From: Bacillota bacterium
GTDB taxonomy: Bacteria; Bacillota; Desulfotomaculia; Desulfotomaculales; JAJYZD01
Reading direction: 5' to 3'
Assembly: GCA_021800315.1 (NCBI GenBank)
Contig: JAJYZD010000051.1
Location: 1-17,475 of the forward strand
Length of the DNA stretch: 17,475 nucleotides
Within the stretch, counting starts at the first letter, position 1. Every line of letters starts with the position of its first letter. The notes beneath the pieces are model-generated. The model ran no database searches. It saw only the letters and a list, made by a program, of their open reading frames with translations, and had not been told where the DNA came from. This document shows, one piece after another, positions 1 to 7,703 of the stretch. Position numbers and translations under genes: made by a program.

Positions 1-265
1 CTTACCCAATGTTGCACCGGGTTTTACGCTGACAGCACTTCTGCTACCCTCACAGATGTTTAACCATCAGCCGCAGGGCCTGGGACGGGTGGAGAATCCA
101 CAGGGTGCCTATGCCCCTAAGCCGGACAAGCCGTTCGTCATGAGGTCCCGACGGCTTAGGGTAATCAACCAGGCTATGAGTTGCCCCGTAACCTCCGGTT
201 AGGACCGGGGACTGATAGGTTGTCCTATCAAGCCCCCGGCCTTGTGCCGGGGGTGGTTGACGGTT
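1..265 (+). mobile_element. Right end of a TnpB-type (IS605/IS607) element, partial
   Basis: The segment runs off the left edge. It ends in a perfect C/G-rich hairpin (233-240 with 246-253) followed by TGGTTGAC, which resembles the right end of IS200/IS605 and IS607 elements carrying tnpB. One + frame is open from 2 to about 202, but its translation shows no zinc-ribbon or RuvC motif, so I do not call it TnpB. It is more likely sequence downstream of, or overlapping, the 3' end of tnpB. If so, the element points right and ends next to the recombinase remnant. The family assignment rests on the terminal hairpin alone. Confidence 0.42.
115..256 (+). ncRNA. Candidate omega-RNA-like structured RNA (four hairpins)
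   Basis: Four consecutive stems can be read directly: 115-124 with 152-161 (10 bp), 195-199 with 204-208 (inside a CCCC 184-187 / GGGG 207-210 context), 213-219 with 224-230 (7 bp, loop TTGT), and 233-240 with 246-253 (8 bp). Guide RNAs of TnpB nucleases lie at the 3' end of tnpB and finish at the element's right end, which is the arrangement suggested here. The orientation follows from the terminal hairpin being the last structure. That it is a guide RNA is inference, because the nuclease gene is outside the window. Confidence 0.4.
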
Positions 266-292
266 TGAGTTCAGGCATGCGTGCTGTCACGG

Positions 293-905
293 TTACGGTG
301 ACACCGCGGTAGCCCTGCCCGCCGGCGGTCGGCCGGAGACAACGACTTGCGTCACCAAGGCCCTGACGATGGCCTTTTTCTCCGTAAACTCAAGGTCGTC
401 CAGCCGGTCCAGGGTTTCGCAAGCCACCGACCGTATGTCGTCAATCTTCAGGCGCCTCTCTTCCTCGTTCATAATAACCTGAACCAGCTCATTCTTTCGC
501 TGGCACAGCTTCTCTTTTTGCGTCTTAAACCTGGTAAGGTTGGCCAGAGTAGTATCGTCGAGGTCAACCAGACCCGTTGCGATCGATTTCAGGACATTTC
601 TCTGCCCCTTATTGAGTCGGCCGAGTTCGTGATCGATGGTTGCCATTTCTTTTTGCAGGTCGTTCATTCTCGCAGCCGGCGACCCAGCCATCAGTTCGTC
701 GACGAGAGCGTCCGAATCATGGAGCCAGGAGCGGATCTGATCCCATAGAACCTGCTCCACGTGATCGGACAGCACCATTTTCACCGGACATGCCAAATTA
801 ACCGGTTCATGCTATCGAGCGGCGGGTTTCGTAGCAATGGGAACGACCCAAGGCTTTAAGCGTAATGTCGGATACCATTATGAGCATGGGCAAAGCAAAC
901 TATTT
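293..905 (-). pseudogene. Large serine recombinase, C-terminal remnant
   Basis: An open stretch from a TTG at 796 down to 293 encodes 167 residues that resemble the end of large serine recombinases: a cysteine followed by a LSDHVEQVLWDQI-type segment, then a long charged coiled-coil-like region, then a EKKAIVRALVTQVVV tail. Upstream (797-905, - strand) recognisable zinc-ribbon-like pieces continue but in two different frames with stops between them (HAHNGIRHYA, then LKALGRSHCYETRRSIA). The N-terminal resolvase catalytic domain is absent. This is therefore a frameshifted, truncated pseudogene. It lies beside another serine recombinase fragment, suggesting an old integration or deletion scar. 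Confidence 0.68.
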
Positions 906-1342
906 TAGTCATGCCAATATATGGCAACAATGCCTTGCCTTAGCGCGAAAATGCCGGTTATCCTGCCCTGCCTAGCCATTTCCATCAGCCGGATCAGTCT
1001 CTGTCGCTTAGCCGATAGCCCGGAAGCCACATCGGTGATTTCCACTATGTCCTGCCATCCCCGGAAAACCACCGTCTCCCGGACATGCGCCACCTGCCGG
1101 CTTAAATCACCGCGCGCCTTCCGCTCATGAGAAGAAACGCGCCCATACACAGCCAGAACCCACCGTTCATCTGAAGGCTCAATGCTGCCCAACAGCCGGT
1201 CGATCTCCGACGGGGAACTGGGTCTTTTGCCTCCTGCGGTCCGTATTACCCGAAGTTTTTCGTCGCGGTCCCACCGCTGGATGGTAGTAAGGTGTACTCC
1301 CCGCCTTCTGGCTGCCTCTCCAACAATGAACATCTTTTCCAT
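905..1342 (-). pseudogene. tnpA: IS607-type serine transposase TnpA, truncated
   Basis: The 145-residue product begins with a MerR-like helix-turn-helix (FIVGEAARRRGVHLTTIQRWDRDEKL, then RTAGGKR). It continues into the resolvase catalytic core with AVYGRVSSHERK, holding the nucleophile serine region, a DLSRQ segment and a SGLSAKRQRL segment. IS607 TnpA is normally about 200 residues. Here homology stops after the MARQGRITGIFALRQG region, where the DRL-type motif and the rest of the domain should follow, and the reading ends in unrelated residues. An extended -10 motif (TGGTATAAT on the - strand, complement of 1351-1359) lies directly before the start codon, so any transcript would be almost leaderless. 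No complete tnpB partner is present. The gene is probably inactive. Confidence 0.72.
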
Positions 1343-1386
1343 GATGTTTAATTATACCACGGAGCAAAGCTACATGTCCGCGTCAA

Positions 1387-1421
1387 TAGGCACTAATGAT
1401 TGGTGAAAACATTAGTACCTA
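1387..1421. repeat. Imperfect 12-bp inverted repeat between tnpA remnant and MFS gene
   Basis: The arms 1387-1398 (TAGGCACTAATG) and 1410-1421 (CATTAGTACCTA) pair at 11 of 12 positions around an 11-nt loop. It sits just past the stop codon of the MFS gene, which reads toward it, so it could end that transcript. However, there is no T-run after the stem on the - strand. It could equally be an end structure of the IS607-type element whose tnpA starts nearby. Confidence 0.5.
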
Positions 1422-1443
1422 CGAACCCCCGGACAGCCCGGGC

Positions 1444-2778
1444 TCAGACTTCCAATACGGTCCCGCGGCGTTCCTTCAGGCCGAGAACCGCCGCAATGGG
1501 GACCAGGAGGAAAAGAGCAAACAGAACAAAGATACCGCTGAATCCGAAGGAAGCCAGGACCGCGCCTACCAGAAACGGACCAACTACACCTCCTATATGC
1601 CCAAATGCCGAAGCGAAACCCTGGCCGCTGGCTCTAACCTGGGTAGGATACTGTTCCGGCGTGAAAGTATAGAGTACAGAGAACAAGCCGTTCAAGAGAA
1701 ACGATATCAGCCCTCCGGTCGCCAGTACACCTGCCGGTGTTGTGGCCTGCGAAAGCAGGTAGGATGAGATGCCGGCCAGAAGGAAAAAAATTATGATGAC
1801 ATTTTTCCTGCCGGCTTTCGTGTCCTGCAAGAACGAAGCCCCGACACCTCCCAGCAATGCCGCTATATTGATCAGAAAAGAATACTCCAGTGATTTCACC
1901 ACGCTGAAGCCGTGTTGGACTAGCAGGGATGGTAACCATACGAGGAATCCATAGTACACCAACTCAATAAAGAACCATATGACCCAGAGCAGGGCGGTAC
2001 GCTTTGTATATTTCTTCCATAAGTCACCCAGCGTATTTTTTGATATGGCAGGGATGGTATCAGATTCTTTCTGTGCCACATCGGAAACCGGTGCTTTATC
2101 CGCCACCCCGGCATCGTTCTCGAATTCCCGTACGATTGATTCCGCTTCATCTCTTCTACCGTTTCTGATTAGCCACATGGGGGATTCCGGTAGATATCTC
2201 CGAATTATCCACACATATATCGCCGGCACACCGGCAACTACCAGGGCAATTCTCCAACCATCGGGCGAACTTGGTATTAACAGCAATCCAATAAGCGAGG
2301 CAATGATCATTCCTACAGTGAATAATGCGTCCGATATACCCAAGAATCTTCCACGGTACCTGGGTTGAAAAAATTCCGAAAGATACGGAGTCACAATGGC
2401 ACTTTCCCCGCCGATCCCGATGCCCGTGAGGAACCGTAAGATTCCAAAGCTCAGGGTATTCCAACTCAGGGCGGCGATCAGAGTAAAGATGGTAAATACC
2501 AACAAGGTGTATTGCATCACGAATTTGCGCCCGTAGCGGTCGCCAATCCATCCGGCCACTGCCACGCCGACCACGTAACCACCCAAAGCCGTGCTTCCTA
2601 TGAGACCGGCCTGGGCGTCGGTCATGTGGAACAACTTTATTATCGCCACAAGAATGGCTCCCACTATTGTCAGGTCGAGGCCCTCGAAGAAAAAGCCCAG
2701 GGCGGCCACCAGCCAGATCCTGTAGTGTCTCCTGGTCAGCGGCAAACCCGCCAAGCGTTCCGAAATACTTGCCGCCAT
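1444..2778 (-). CDS. MFS transporter, sugar/niacin/aromatic-acid porter type
   Basis: The 444-residue protein has about 12 hydrophobic segments and classical major facilitator features. Motif A (GWIGDRYGRK) is at residues 76-85, RFLTGIGIGGE is near 116-125, PESPMWLI follows TM6, and a EQYPTQVRASGQG segment lies in the C-terminal half. The pattern resembles the NiaP/sugar-porter/aromatic-acid symporter branch; the substrate cannot be read from the sequence. I chose ATG 2778 because GGAAGGA lies 10 nt before it and family members begin with a short cytoplasmic tail; an upstream in-frame start would add 28 unusual residues. Base composition is less GC-rich than the purine genes to the right, suggesting separate acquisition. 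A sigma-54-type promoter lies about 45-60 bp upstream. It may import a purine or a related heterocycle, but this is only context-based. Confidence 0.85.
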   Translation of the reverse strand: MAASISERLAGLPLTRRHYRIWLVAALGFFFEGLDLTIVGAILVAIIKLFHMTDAQAGLIGSTALGGYVVGVAVAGWIGDRYGRKFVMQYTLLVFTIFTLIAALSWNTLSFGILRFLTGIGIGGESAIVTPYLSEFFQPRYRGRFLGISDALFTVGMIIASLIGLLLIPSSPDGWRIALVVAGVPAIYVWIIRRYLPESPMWLIRNGRRDEAESIVREFENDAGVADKAPVSDVAQKESDTIPAISKNTLGDLWKKYTKRTALLWVIWFFIELVYYGFLVWLPSLLVQHGFSVVKSLEYSFLINIAALLGGVGASFLQDTKAGRKNVIIIFFLLAGISSYLLSQATTPAGVLATGGLISFLLNGLFSVLYTFTPEQYPTQVRASGQGFASAFGHIGGVVGPFLVGAVLASFGFSGIFVLFALFLLVPIAAVLGLKERRGTVLEV

Positions 2779-2821
2779 AGGGCACCATTCCTTCCGTGAT
2801 TTCTTTAGAATCTTCAAGCAT

Positions 2822-2836
2822 GCAAAAAATATGCCG
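2822..2836 (-). promoter_or_regulatory. Candidate sigma-54 (-24/-12) promoter of the MFS gene
   Basis: Read on the - strand the sequence is CCGGCATATTTTTTGCAT. GG and GC are separated by exactly 10 nt, with GGCA at -24 and TTTTGCA at -12, as in the sigma-54 consensus TGGCAC-N5-TTGCW. The expected start is near 2810, leaving a leader of about 32 nt that contains the ribosome binding site. The -24 side is weaker than in the other three promoters (C for T before GG). Confidence 0.55.
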
Positions 2837-2887
2837 GGAAGCCGGTCGTCCACCGCCGCCACCCGGGCGGAAAACGGGCCCGGTACC

Positions 2888-2915
2888 GGGTATGGCTACG
2901 TAGCTAACCGTACCC
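2888..2915. promoter_or_regulatory. 28-bp dyad, possible activator site for the MFS promoter
   Basis: The arms GGGTATGGCTA (2888-2898) and TAACCGTACCC (2905-2915) pair at 9 of 11 positions. The dyad lies 50-80 bp upstream of the sigma-54-type promoter at 2822-2836, the usual distance for an enhancer-binding protein. It does not resemble the TCTCA-type sites upstream of the purine promoters, so a different activator may be involved. Confidence 0.4.
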
Positions 2916-3243
2916 GCTTCGGCCGAAGGCCGCAGGGAGACCAGGGCATTCCGGGCGACGAAGAGAACGGCCAAAAGGACGGGAAGCAGGGCGGGTAAAT
3001 CCCTGGCTGCCCATAGCCAATTGACTAACCCGGACAAGCCGGAATCAAACGGGATCCCTCTGTCTCCGTCGATTTCCTTTCCATTTTGCGAAGATCTTCA
3101 GACTTAAGGGACTGAAACGGCCTTCAAGTTCTTCCCACATATTGAGACCTATTGATTCAAAACCCATAAGGTGCGGGCGGGTATTTTAGGTTAAGGCAGG
3201 CAGTTTACCGTTCTTCAGCTCCGGAGTCGCCCCGCCGCCGATC
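2916..3243. other. Intergenic stretch with no gene recognised
   Basis: The segment lies between the divergent MFS and xdh promoters. Reading frames through it are short or are shadows without a ribosome binding site or recognisable motifs. I see no clear hairpin terminator or known riboswitch in it. Confidence 0.5.
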
Positions 3244-3278
3244 GTTCTCATTATGCGACCGGATCTCATTTTAAGAAC
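3244..3278. promoter_or_regulatory. Paired upstream activator sites A and B for the xdh promoter
   Basis: Two inverted copies of one element are present: site A at 3244-3258 (GTTCTCATTATGCGA) and site B at 3264-3278 (TCTCATTTTAAGAAC). Together they form an inverted GTTCT...AGAAC arrangement, centred about 70 bp upstream of the sigma-54 promoter at 3329. Closely similar sites precede the promoters at 7406 and 11969. The proposed ligand is the activator encoded at 10031-11791. Confidence 0.55.
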
Positions 3279-3328
3279 GGTGCGACCGTCGTTGGGGAGG
3301 GAAAAGAGCGTCCGGCCCGGACGCCGGG

Positions 3329-3345
3329 GTGGTACGTTCATTGCA
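3329..3345 (+). promoter_or_regulatory. Sigma-54 promoter upstream of the xanthine dehydrogenase gene
   Basis: The sequence GTGGTACGTTCATTGCA matches the consensus YTGGCACGRNNNTTGCW at nearly every fixed position. GG (3331-3332) and GC (3343-3344) are separated by the required 10 nt. Transcription would begin near 3356, giving a leader of roughly 75 nt before the ATG at 3433. Confidence 0.78.
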
Positions 3346-3432
3346 TAGGATCAGGGCGGCGGGTATCCGGGGTTGTCCGGCCGTGGCGGACGGGCCTTCG
3401 GAGCCACGGCGTTTCCGGGAAGGGGGCTGGCC

Positions 3433-5697
3433 ATGAACGGCGGGGTGGACGGCTGGGAGAACACGCCTTTGAGCGCCCGGGCCAAGGTGACGGGCGCGGC
3501 CAGGTTCATGTCTGATCTCGTTTTTCCCGGTCTCTTACGCGGCTTGGTCGTCCGCAGCCCCCATCCGCACGCCCTGATCCGGGCGATCGACACCGCCGGA
3601 GCGGCGTCGGTGCCCGGGGTGACCGTGCTGACGCACCGGGACGTGCCGGGGCTTAACGGGTACGGTATCGCGGTGCCCGACCAGCCGGTCCTCTGTTGGG
3701 ACAAGGTGCGTTTCGTGGGCGACCCGGTGGCCCTGGTTCTGGCCCCGGACCTTGACCGGGCGCGGCGGGCGGCCGCGCTGGTCGGGGTGGCGTACGAACT
3801 CCTGCCGGTGGTCGACGACCCGGCCGAAGCGCTGTACGACCGGCCGGCCCGGGTCCACGACGGCGGCAACGTCCTGCTGCACACGGTGGCGGGTAGCGGC
3901 GACGCGGCAGGGGCCCTGGCGGCGGCCGACATCGTCGTGGAGAATACCTACCATACCCAGCGCCAGATGCATTCCTACCTGGAGACCGAGGGCGGAGTGG
4001 CCCGCCCGGCTCCGGACGGTATCCTGGAAGTCTACTGCGGTTCCCACCATCCCTACCGGGACCGCTCCCAGATCGCCCGGTCCCTTAACCTTCCCGAGGA
4101 CCTGATCCGGGTGGTCGCCAACCCGGTGGGCGGCTCTTTCGGCGGCAAGGACGAGATCACGGTCCAGATCCTCCTGGGCCTGGGGGTGCTCAAAACCGGC
4201 CGCCCGGTCCGGATCGTGCTCAGCCGGGAAGAATCCGTACTCTGCGGGCACAAGCGCCACCCCATGACCATCCGGATGAAGACCGGGGCCAGGGCGGACG
4301 GGACCCTGGTGGCCAACGAGGTCACCATCCTGGCCGATACCGGGGCTTACGCCTCCCTGGGCGGGCCGATCCTCAACCTGGCCGTCGAACACGCCTGCGG
4401 CGCCTACCGGGTGCCGAACGTAGCGGTCGAGGGCTGGTCGGTCTACACCAACAACGGTGTTTCCGGCCCTTTCCGCGGCTTCGGGGTGAACCAGGTCACC
4501 TTTGCCATGGAGACGCAGGTGGAACTGGTCGCCCGGCGCGCCGGCCGCGATTCCCTGGCCGTCCGGCGGCAAAACGTGCTGGAGCGGGACGACCTGGGGG
4601 CCCTGGGGCACCGGCTCGTGGCCAGCCTGGGTACCGGCGTCACCCTGGACGCGGTCGCCGGGACCAGGGAATGGCGGGAACGGGAGCAATGGAAGGGAGA
4701 ATCTCCCCACCCCTGGGTAAAGCGGGGAGTGGGCCTGGCCTGCGCCATCCAGGGGGTGGGCCTGGGCCGGGGTTTGCCGGACTACGCCCTGGCCAGCCTG
4801 GAACTGCGGGAGGACGGCCGCTTCCTCGCCGGAGTGAGCGCGAGCGACGTCGGACAGGGCAACGGGGCGGCCCTGGCCCGGATCGCCGCCGAAGCCCTGG
4901 GTTGCGGCCCGGCGGAGGTGGACGTGGTCACCGGAGACACCGGGCGGGCTCCCGACTCCGGTTCGGCGACCGCTTCCCGTTCCATTTACGCCGCCGGCAA
5001 CGCCCTGGTCATGGCCGCGGCCATCCTGGCGCGGCGGATCTCCCTTCGGGCGTCAGCCGTGCTCGGCGTCCCGCCGGGACATCTCGCCTGCAAACCCGGC
5101 GGGCTGGGGCCACCGGACGGAGAGGTGCTCCTTGGCTACCGGGAGGCGGCCGCCGGGCTTTCGCGGTCCGAGGCCACGGCGACCGGCTATTTCCATTTTC
5201 CCGTAGCCGCAAAGGAGGTGCCGGGCGCCTTCGGGCTGCCCCACCTGATTTACAGCGCCATGAGCCACCTGGCCCGGGTGGAGGTGGACACCCTGACCGG
5301 CCAGGTGAGCGTGGAGCGGATTGTCGCCGTGCCCGACGCCGGACGGGTCGTCGATCCGCCCGGCCTGGCCGGGCAGGCGCACGGCGGGGCCGTGATGGGC
5401 CTGGGCTACGCTCTCTGCGAGGACCTGGTCATGGAAAACGGACGGGCGAAAACCACCGACTTCGGTACCTACATCCTGCCCACGGCCCTGGACAGTCCAC
5501 CGGTCCGGGTGCTGCCGGTGGAGGGGTGGGAGGACTCCGGTCCTTTCGGGGCCAAGGGCGTCGGTGAGATCGTCGCTGTTTCGGTCACCCCGGCCATAAC
5601 CAACGCCGTGTTCGACGCCGTGGGCCGGCCGCTGTTCGGTCTGCCGGCCGGGGGCGAGGCGGTGTTGCGGGCCCTGGCGGGAGAAGGGGGGGGGTAG
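3433..5697 (+). CDS. xdhA: Xanthine dehydrogenase family, molybdopterin-binding subunit
   Basis: The 754-residue product is a full-length large subunit of the molybdenum hydroxylase family, which oxidises the purine ring using water as oxygen donor. The N-terminal quarter is the hammerhead domain (KVTGAARFMSDL, then GDPVALVLA). The cofactor-binding part follows, with GGSFGGKDE, FRGFG and a final GAKGVGE. Aligning by eye with bovine xanthine oxidase, the catalytic residues Glu802, Arg880 and Glu1261 correspond to E267, R348 and E712, which favours a purine substrate over an aldehyde. ATG 3433 is preferred because AAGGGGG lies just before it; a TTG at 3373 would add 20 unconserved residues. Partner FAD and 2Fe-2S subunits are not adjacent: the next gene is a permease. 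It is expressed from the sigma-54 promoter at 3329. Substrate (xanthine, hypoxanthine or another purine) is inferred. Confidence 0.9.
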   Translation: MNGGVDGWENTPLSARAKVTGAARFMSDLVFPGLLRGLVVRSPHPHALIRAIDTAGAASVPGVTVLTHRDVPGLNGYGIAVPDQPVLCWDKVRFVGDPVALVLAPDLDRARRAAALVGVAYELLPVVDDPAEALYDRPARVHDGGNVLLHTVAGSGDAAGALAAADIVVENTYHTQRQMHSYLETEGGVARPAPDGILEVYCGSHHPYRDRSQIARSLNLPEDLIRVVANPVGGSFGGKDEITVQILLGLGVLKTGRPVRIVLSREESVLCGHKRHPMTIRMKTGARADGTLVANEVTILADTGAYASLGGPILNLAVEHACGAYRVPNVAVEGWSVYTNNGVSGPFRGFGVNQVTFAMETQVELVARRAGRDSLAVRRQNVLERDDLGALGHRLVASLGTGVTLDAVAGTREWREREQWKGESPHPWVKRGVGLACAIQGVGLGRGLPDYALASLELREDGRFLAGVSASDVGQGNGAALARIAAEALGCGPAEVDVVTGDTGRAPDSGSATASRSIYAAGNALVMAAAILARRISLRASAVLGVPPGHLACKPGGLGPPDGEVLLGYREAAAGLSRSEATATGYFHFPVAAKEVPGAFGLPHLIYSAMSHLARVEVDTLTGQVSVERIVAVPDAGRVVDPPGLAGQAHGGAVMGLGYALCEDLVMENGRAKTTDFGTYILPTALDSPPVRVLPVEGWEDSGPFGAKGVGEIVAVSVTPAITNAVFDAVGRPLFGLPAGGEAVLRALAGEGGG

Positions 5698-5918
5698 TGG
5701 AGGTGCGGCGTAGCCCGGTTTTCGCGGCCGGCAGCGGGAGAAAAAAAGCGGCCCGGTCGGAGAAGGTTCCGGGGCGGAATATGGAGAATCCTGTATCATG
5801 CGGCGTTCTCGATCCGCGTTGGAGCCGCCGGAGAATCGGGCAGGGGCCCGCCGGGAAGGAGGGGTGGCCGGCAGAAGACTGCTCAACGGTATAAAGAAAG
5901 GGGGTACTCAACAACCAA

Positions 5919-7295
5919 ATGGCTGAGGAACATCTTTATCGTGACCAGGTCCTGGAGGTGGAGCCGCACGGTATCGAGCCGGTCAAGGACGCCGAACGGC
6001 ACGGTCGGCCTTTCAACGCCTTTACCCTGTGGTTCGGGGCCAACGTCGAATTCGCCACCCTGACCACCGGTGCCCTGATGGTGACCCTGTTCGGGCTGAG
6101 TTTCTGGCAGGGGATCACCGGAGTGGTGATCGGCAACCTCCTGGGGGTGATCTTCCTGGGAGTGCTCTCGACCTTCGGGCCGAAAATGGGGATTCCCCAG
6201 TTGATTCAATCGCGCCGGGCGTTCGGTTTTTTCGGCAATTTCTTTCCCGCCGGCCTGAACTTCATCGCCGGGGTGGGCTGGTTCGCCGTTAACACCGTCC
6301 TGGGCGTGTTCGCGCTGGACTGGCTCCTCCACCTGGGCTTCACGGTCTCCCTGGTCATAATGGCCGCCATTCAAATCGCGTTCGCCATCTACGGCTACAA
6401 CCTGATCCACGCTTTCGAAAAGATCATGGCGGTGGTGCTCACCATTCTATTCCTCATAGTTACGGTCTTCGCCGCCAGTCACATCGACTATGCCCTGCCG
6501 ATGAACGTCAAGGCCCCGGTCTTCAGCGGCCTGTCGGGCAGCCTGATCCTGAGCGTCGGCGTGGCCTTTTCCTATATTCTCGGTTGGATGGCCTTCGCCT
6601 CCGACTATACGCGGTATCTGCCCAAAGATACGCCCTCGGGCAAGATATTCTGGAACGTTTCCCTCTCCACCTTTATTTCCTGTGTCTGGATCGAGGGGCT
6701 CGGCGTCGGCCTGGCCACCATCCACCCGGTCTTCGTGCCTACCGACCTGGTTACCAGGCTGCTGCCCTACAGTCTGGGGGTTTTCGCCATGATCGCCGTG
6801 GCCCTGGGCACCATTACGGCCAACGTCCTGAATGTTTACAGCGGCGCGCTGTCCATCCTGGCCATCGACGTCTCGGCCGTCCGGGCCGTCTTCCCCAAAC
6901 GGTGGGTGGCCGCCCTGGTTCTCGGCGTCTTGGGGACGGTCCTTTCCTTTGCCGGACGGTCGGGTTACTACAACAAGTACACGGACTTCCTCCTGCTTTT
7001 GGCTTACTGGGTGGCACCCTGGCTGGCCGTCGTGTTTTTCGACTACATGGTCATCCACCGCGGCCGCGAGGGCATATCGCCCTTCTACGACCGTTCCCGC
7101 GGCTTCGGTCCCGGATTCTGGGCCTGGCTGGTCGGCATCCTGGCCTCGGTCCCGTTCTTCAACCAGAGCATTTACCTGGGGGCGATCGCCAGGAACCTGC
7201 CGCAGTTGGGCGATATCTCCTACTACGTGAGTTTTGTCGTGGCCGCTGTCATCTACCTCGCGTTCGGGCGCATGGGGCTGGCGCGGGACAGCTGA
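5919..7295 (+). CDS. NCS1-family purine/cytosine permease
   Basis: This 458-residue protein has about 12 membrane segments and resembles the nucleobase:cation symporter-1 family (CodB/Fcy2-like importers of cytosine, purines or allantoin). Visible marks are the N-terminal HGRPFNAFTLWFGANVEF segment (about residues 28-45), typical of this family, and SDYTRYLP at residues 228-235. The start ATG has AAAGGGGG 14 nt upstream, a slightly long spacing. The 221-bp gap after xdhA contains no sigma-54-like promoter and no clear terminator, so the two genes may share a transcript. A strong terminator follows the gene. Substrate is inferred from context to be a purine or ring-opened purine product; cytosine remains possible. 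Confidence 0.85.
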   Translation: MAEEHLYRDQVLEVEPHGIEPVKDAERHGRPFNAFTLWFGANVEFATLTTGALMVTLFGLSFWQGITGVVIGNLLGVIFLGVLSTFGPKMGIPQLIQSRRAFGFFGNFFPAGLNFIAGVGWFAVNTVLGVFALDWLLHLGFTVSLVIMAAIQIAFAIYGYNLIHAFEKIMAVVLTILFLIVTVFAASHIDYALPMNVKAPVFSGLSGSLILSVGVAFSYILGWMAFASDYTRYLPKDTPSGKIFWNVSLSTFISCVWIEGLGVGLATIHPVFVPTDLVTRLLPYSLGVFAMIAVALGTITANVLNVYSGALSILAIDVSAVRAVFPKRWVAALVLGVLGTVLSFAGRSGYYNKYTDFLLLLAYWVAPWLAVVFFDYMVIHRGREGISPFYDRSRGFGPGFWAWLVGILASVPFFNQSIYLGAIARNLPQLGDISYYVSFVVAAVIYLAFGRMGLARDS

Positions 7296-7319
7296 CCGGG
7301 ACGGGCAGGTTCCCGGTCG

Positions 7320-7334
7320 TCTTATTTTGAGAAC
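7320..7334. promoter_or_regulatory. Upstream activator site C for the NCS2 permease promoter
   Basis: TCTTATTTTGAGAAC differs at two positions from site B upstream of xdhA (TCTCATTTTAAGAAC). It lies 72-86 bp upstream of the sigma-54 promoter at 7406, on the promoter-distal side of the intervening terminator. Confidence 0.5.
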
Positions 7335-7346
7335 AGGCAACGGGTT

Positions 7347-7385
7347 CGGAGGCCTTCCCCGCCGGGGGGAAGGCCTCCGGTCTTT
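7347..7385 (+). terminator. Rho-independent terminator after the NCS1 permease
   Basis: A perfect 13-bp stem (7348-7360 with 7366-7378; one further C-G pair at 7347/7379) has a 5-nt loop and is followed by TCTTT. It isolates the xdhA-permease unit from the sigma-54 promoter that starts 20 bp further on. Confidence 0.78.
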
Positions 7386-7405
7386 ACGGGGCGGGTTCGG
7401 AGGAT

Positions 7406-7422
7406 GTGGCCCGGGTTTTGCA
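7406..7422 (+). promoter_or_regulatory. Sigma-54 promoter for the NCS2 permease
   Basis: The sequence TGGCCCGGGTTTTGCA (7407-7422, preceded by G 7406) fits YTGGCACGRNNNTTGCW, with GG 7408-7409 and GC 7420-7421 separated by exactly 10 nt. Transcription would begin near 7433, about 270 nt before the start codon. Confidence 0.72.
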
Positions 7423-7432
7423 ACTGGGTCTT

Positions 7433-7703
7433 GCCGTAGTTCTGTGGCTCCGGCCGTTTCGCCTCCGGGTGGTGGATCCGCCCCGGAGGGGGACAAGCGG
7501 CCCGCACGGTGCCCCGGGAGGAGGTGAAAGGGACTTCCCGACAATGGTTTGTCTTGTGGAGACGGCGCTGTCTCGACCATTCCCGGCGAAAAAGGGTGAC
7601 GGCCGGCTCCCGGACGGAGTACCGCCATAAGGCCTGTCCCCGCCTGGGGGAATAATGGTTTTCGCCGGGGGAAAAAATCTCATTCTTAGGCGGAGGTGCA
7701 GTT
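7433..7703 (+). other. Long, potentially structured leader of the NCS2 permease mRNA
   Basis: No convincing gene lies here. Visible stems are 7462-7469 with 7482-7489 (8 bp) and a nested pair, 7543-7548 with 7576-7581 enclosing 7560-7563 with 7570-7573. Near 7637-7671, CCCC-rich and GGGG-rich runs could pair in alternative ways. The segment ends in the ribosome binding site GGAGGTG (7692-7698). I do not recognise a known purine or molybdenum-cofactor riboswitch. Confidence 0.4.

Noticed and set aside
2156..3037. A long open frame of 293 codons on the - strand, starting upstream of the MFS gene
   Set aside because: It overlaps the MFS gene in another frame, has a composition rich in Arg/Gly/Ser typical of shadow frames, and shows no recognisable motif. 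The MFS frame is clearly the real one.
5811..5825. GTTCTCGATCCGCG as a sixth activator site, before the NCS1 permease
   Set aside because: Only the GTTCTC half matches well, and no GG-N10-GC sigma-54 promoter follows within the 221-bp gap.
7406..7630. A 74-codon open frame in the leader of the NCS2 permease
   Set aside because: It has no suitable ribosome binding site, overlaps the sigma-54 promoter itself, and has a composition like translated GC-rich non-coding DNA.
7433..7703. A known purine or molybdenum-cofactor riboswitch in the NCS2 leader
   Set aside because: I could not find the conserved loop sequences of the purine aptamer, and the stems do not fit the molybdenum-cofactor motif as I remember it. 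Only unassigned structure remains.
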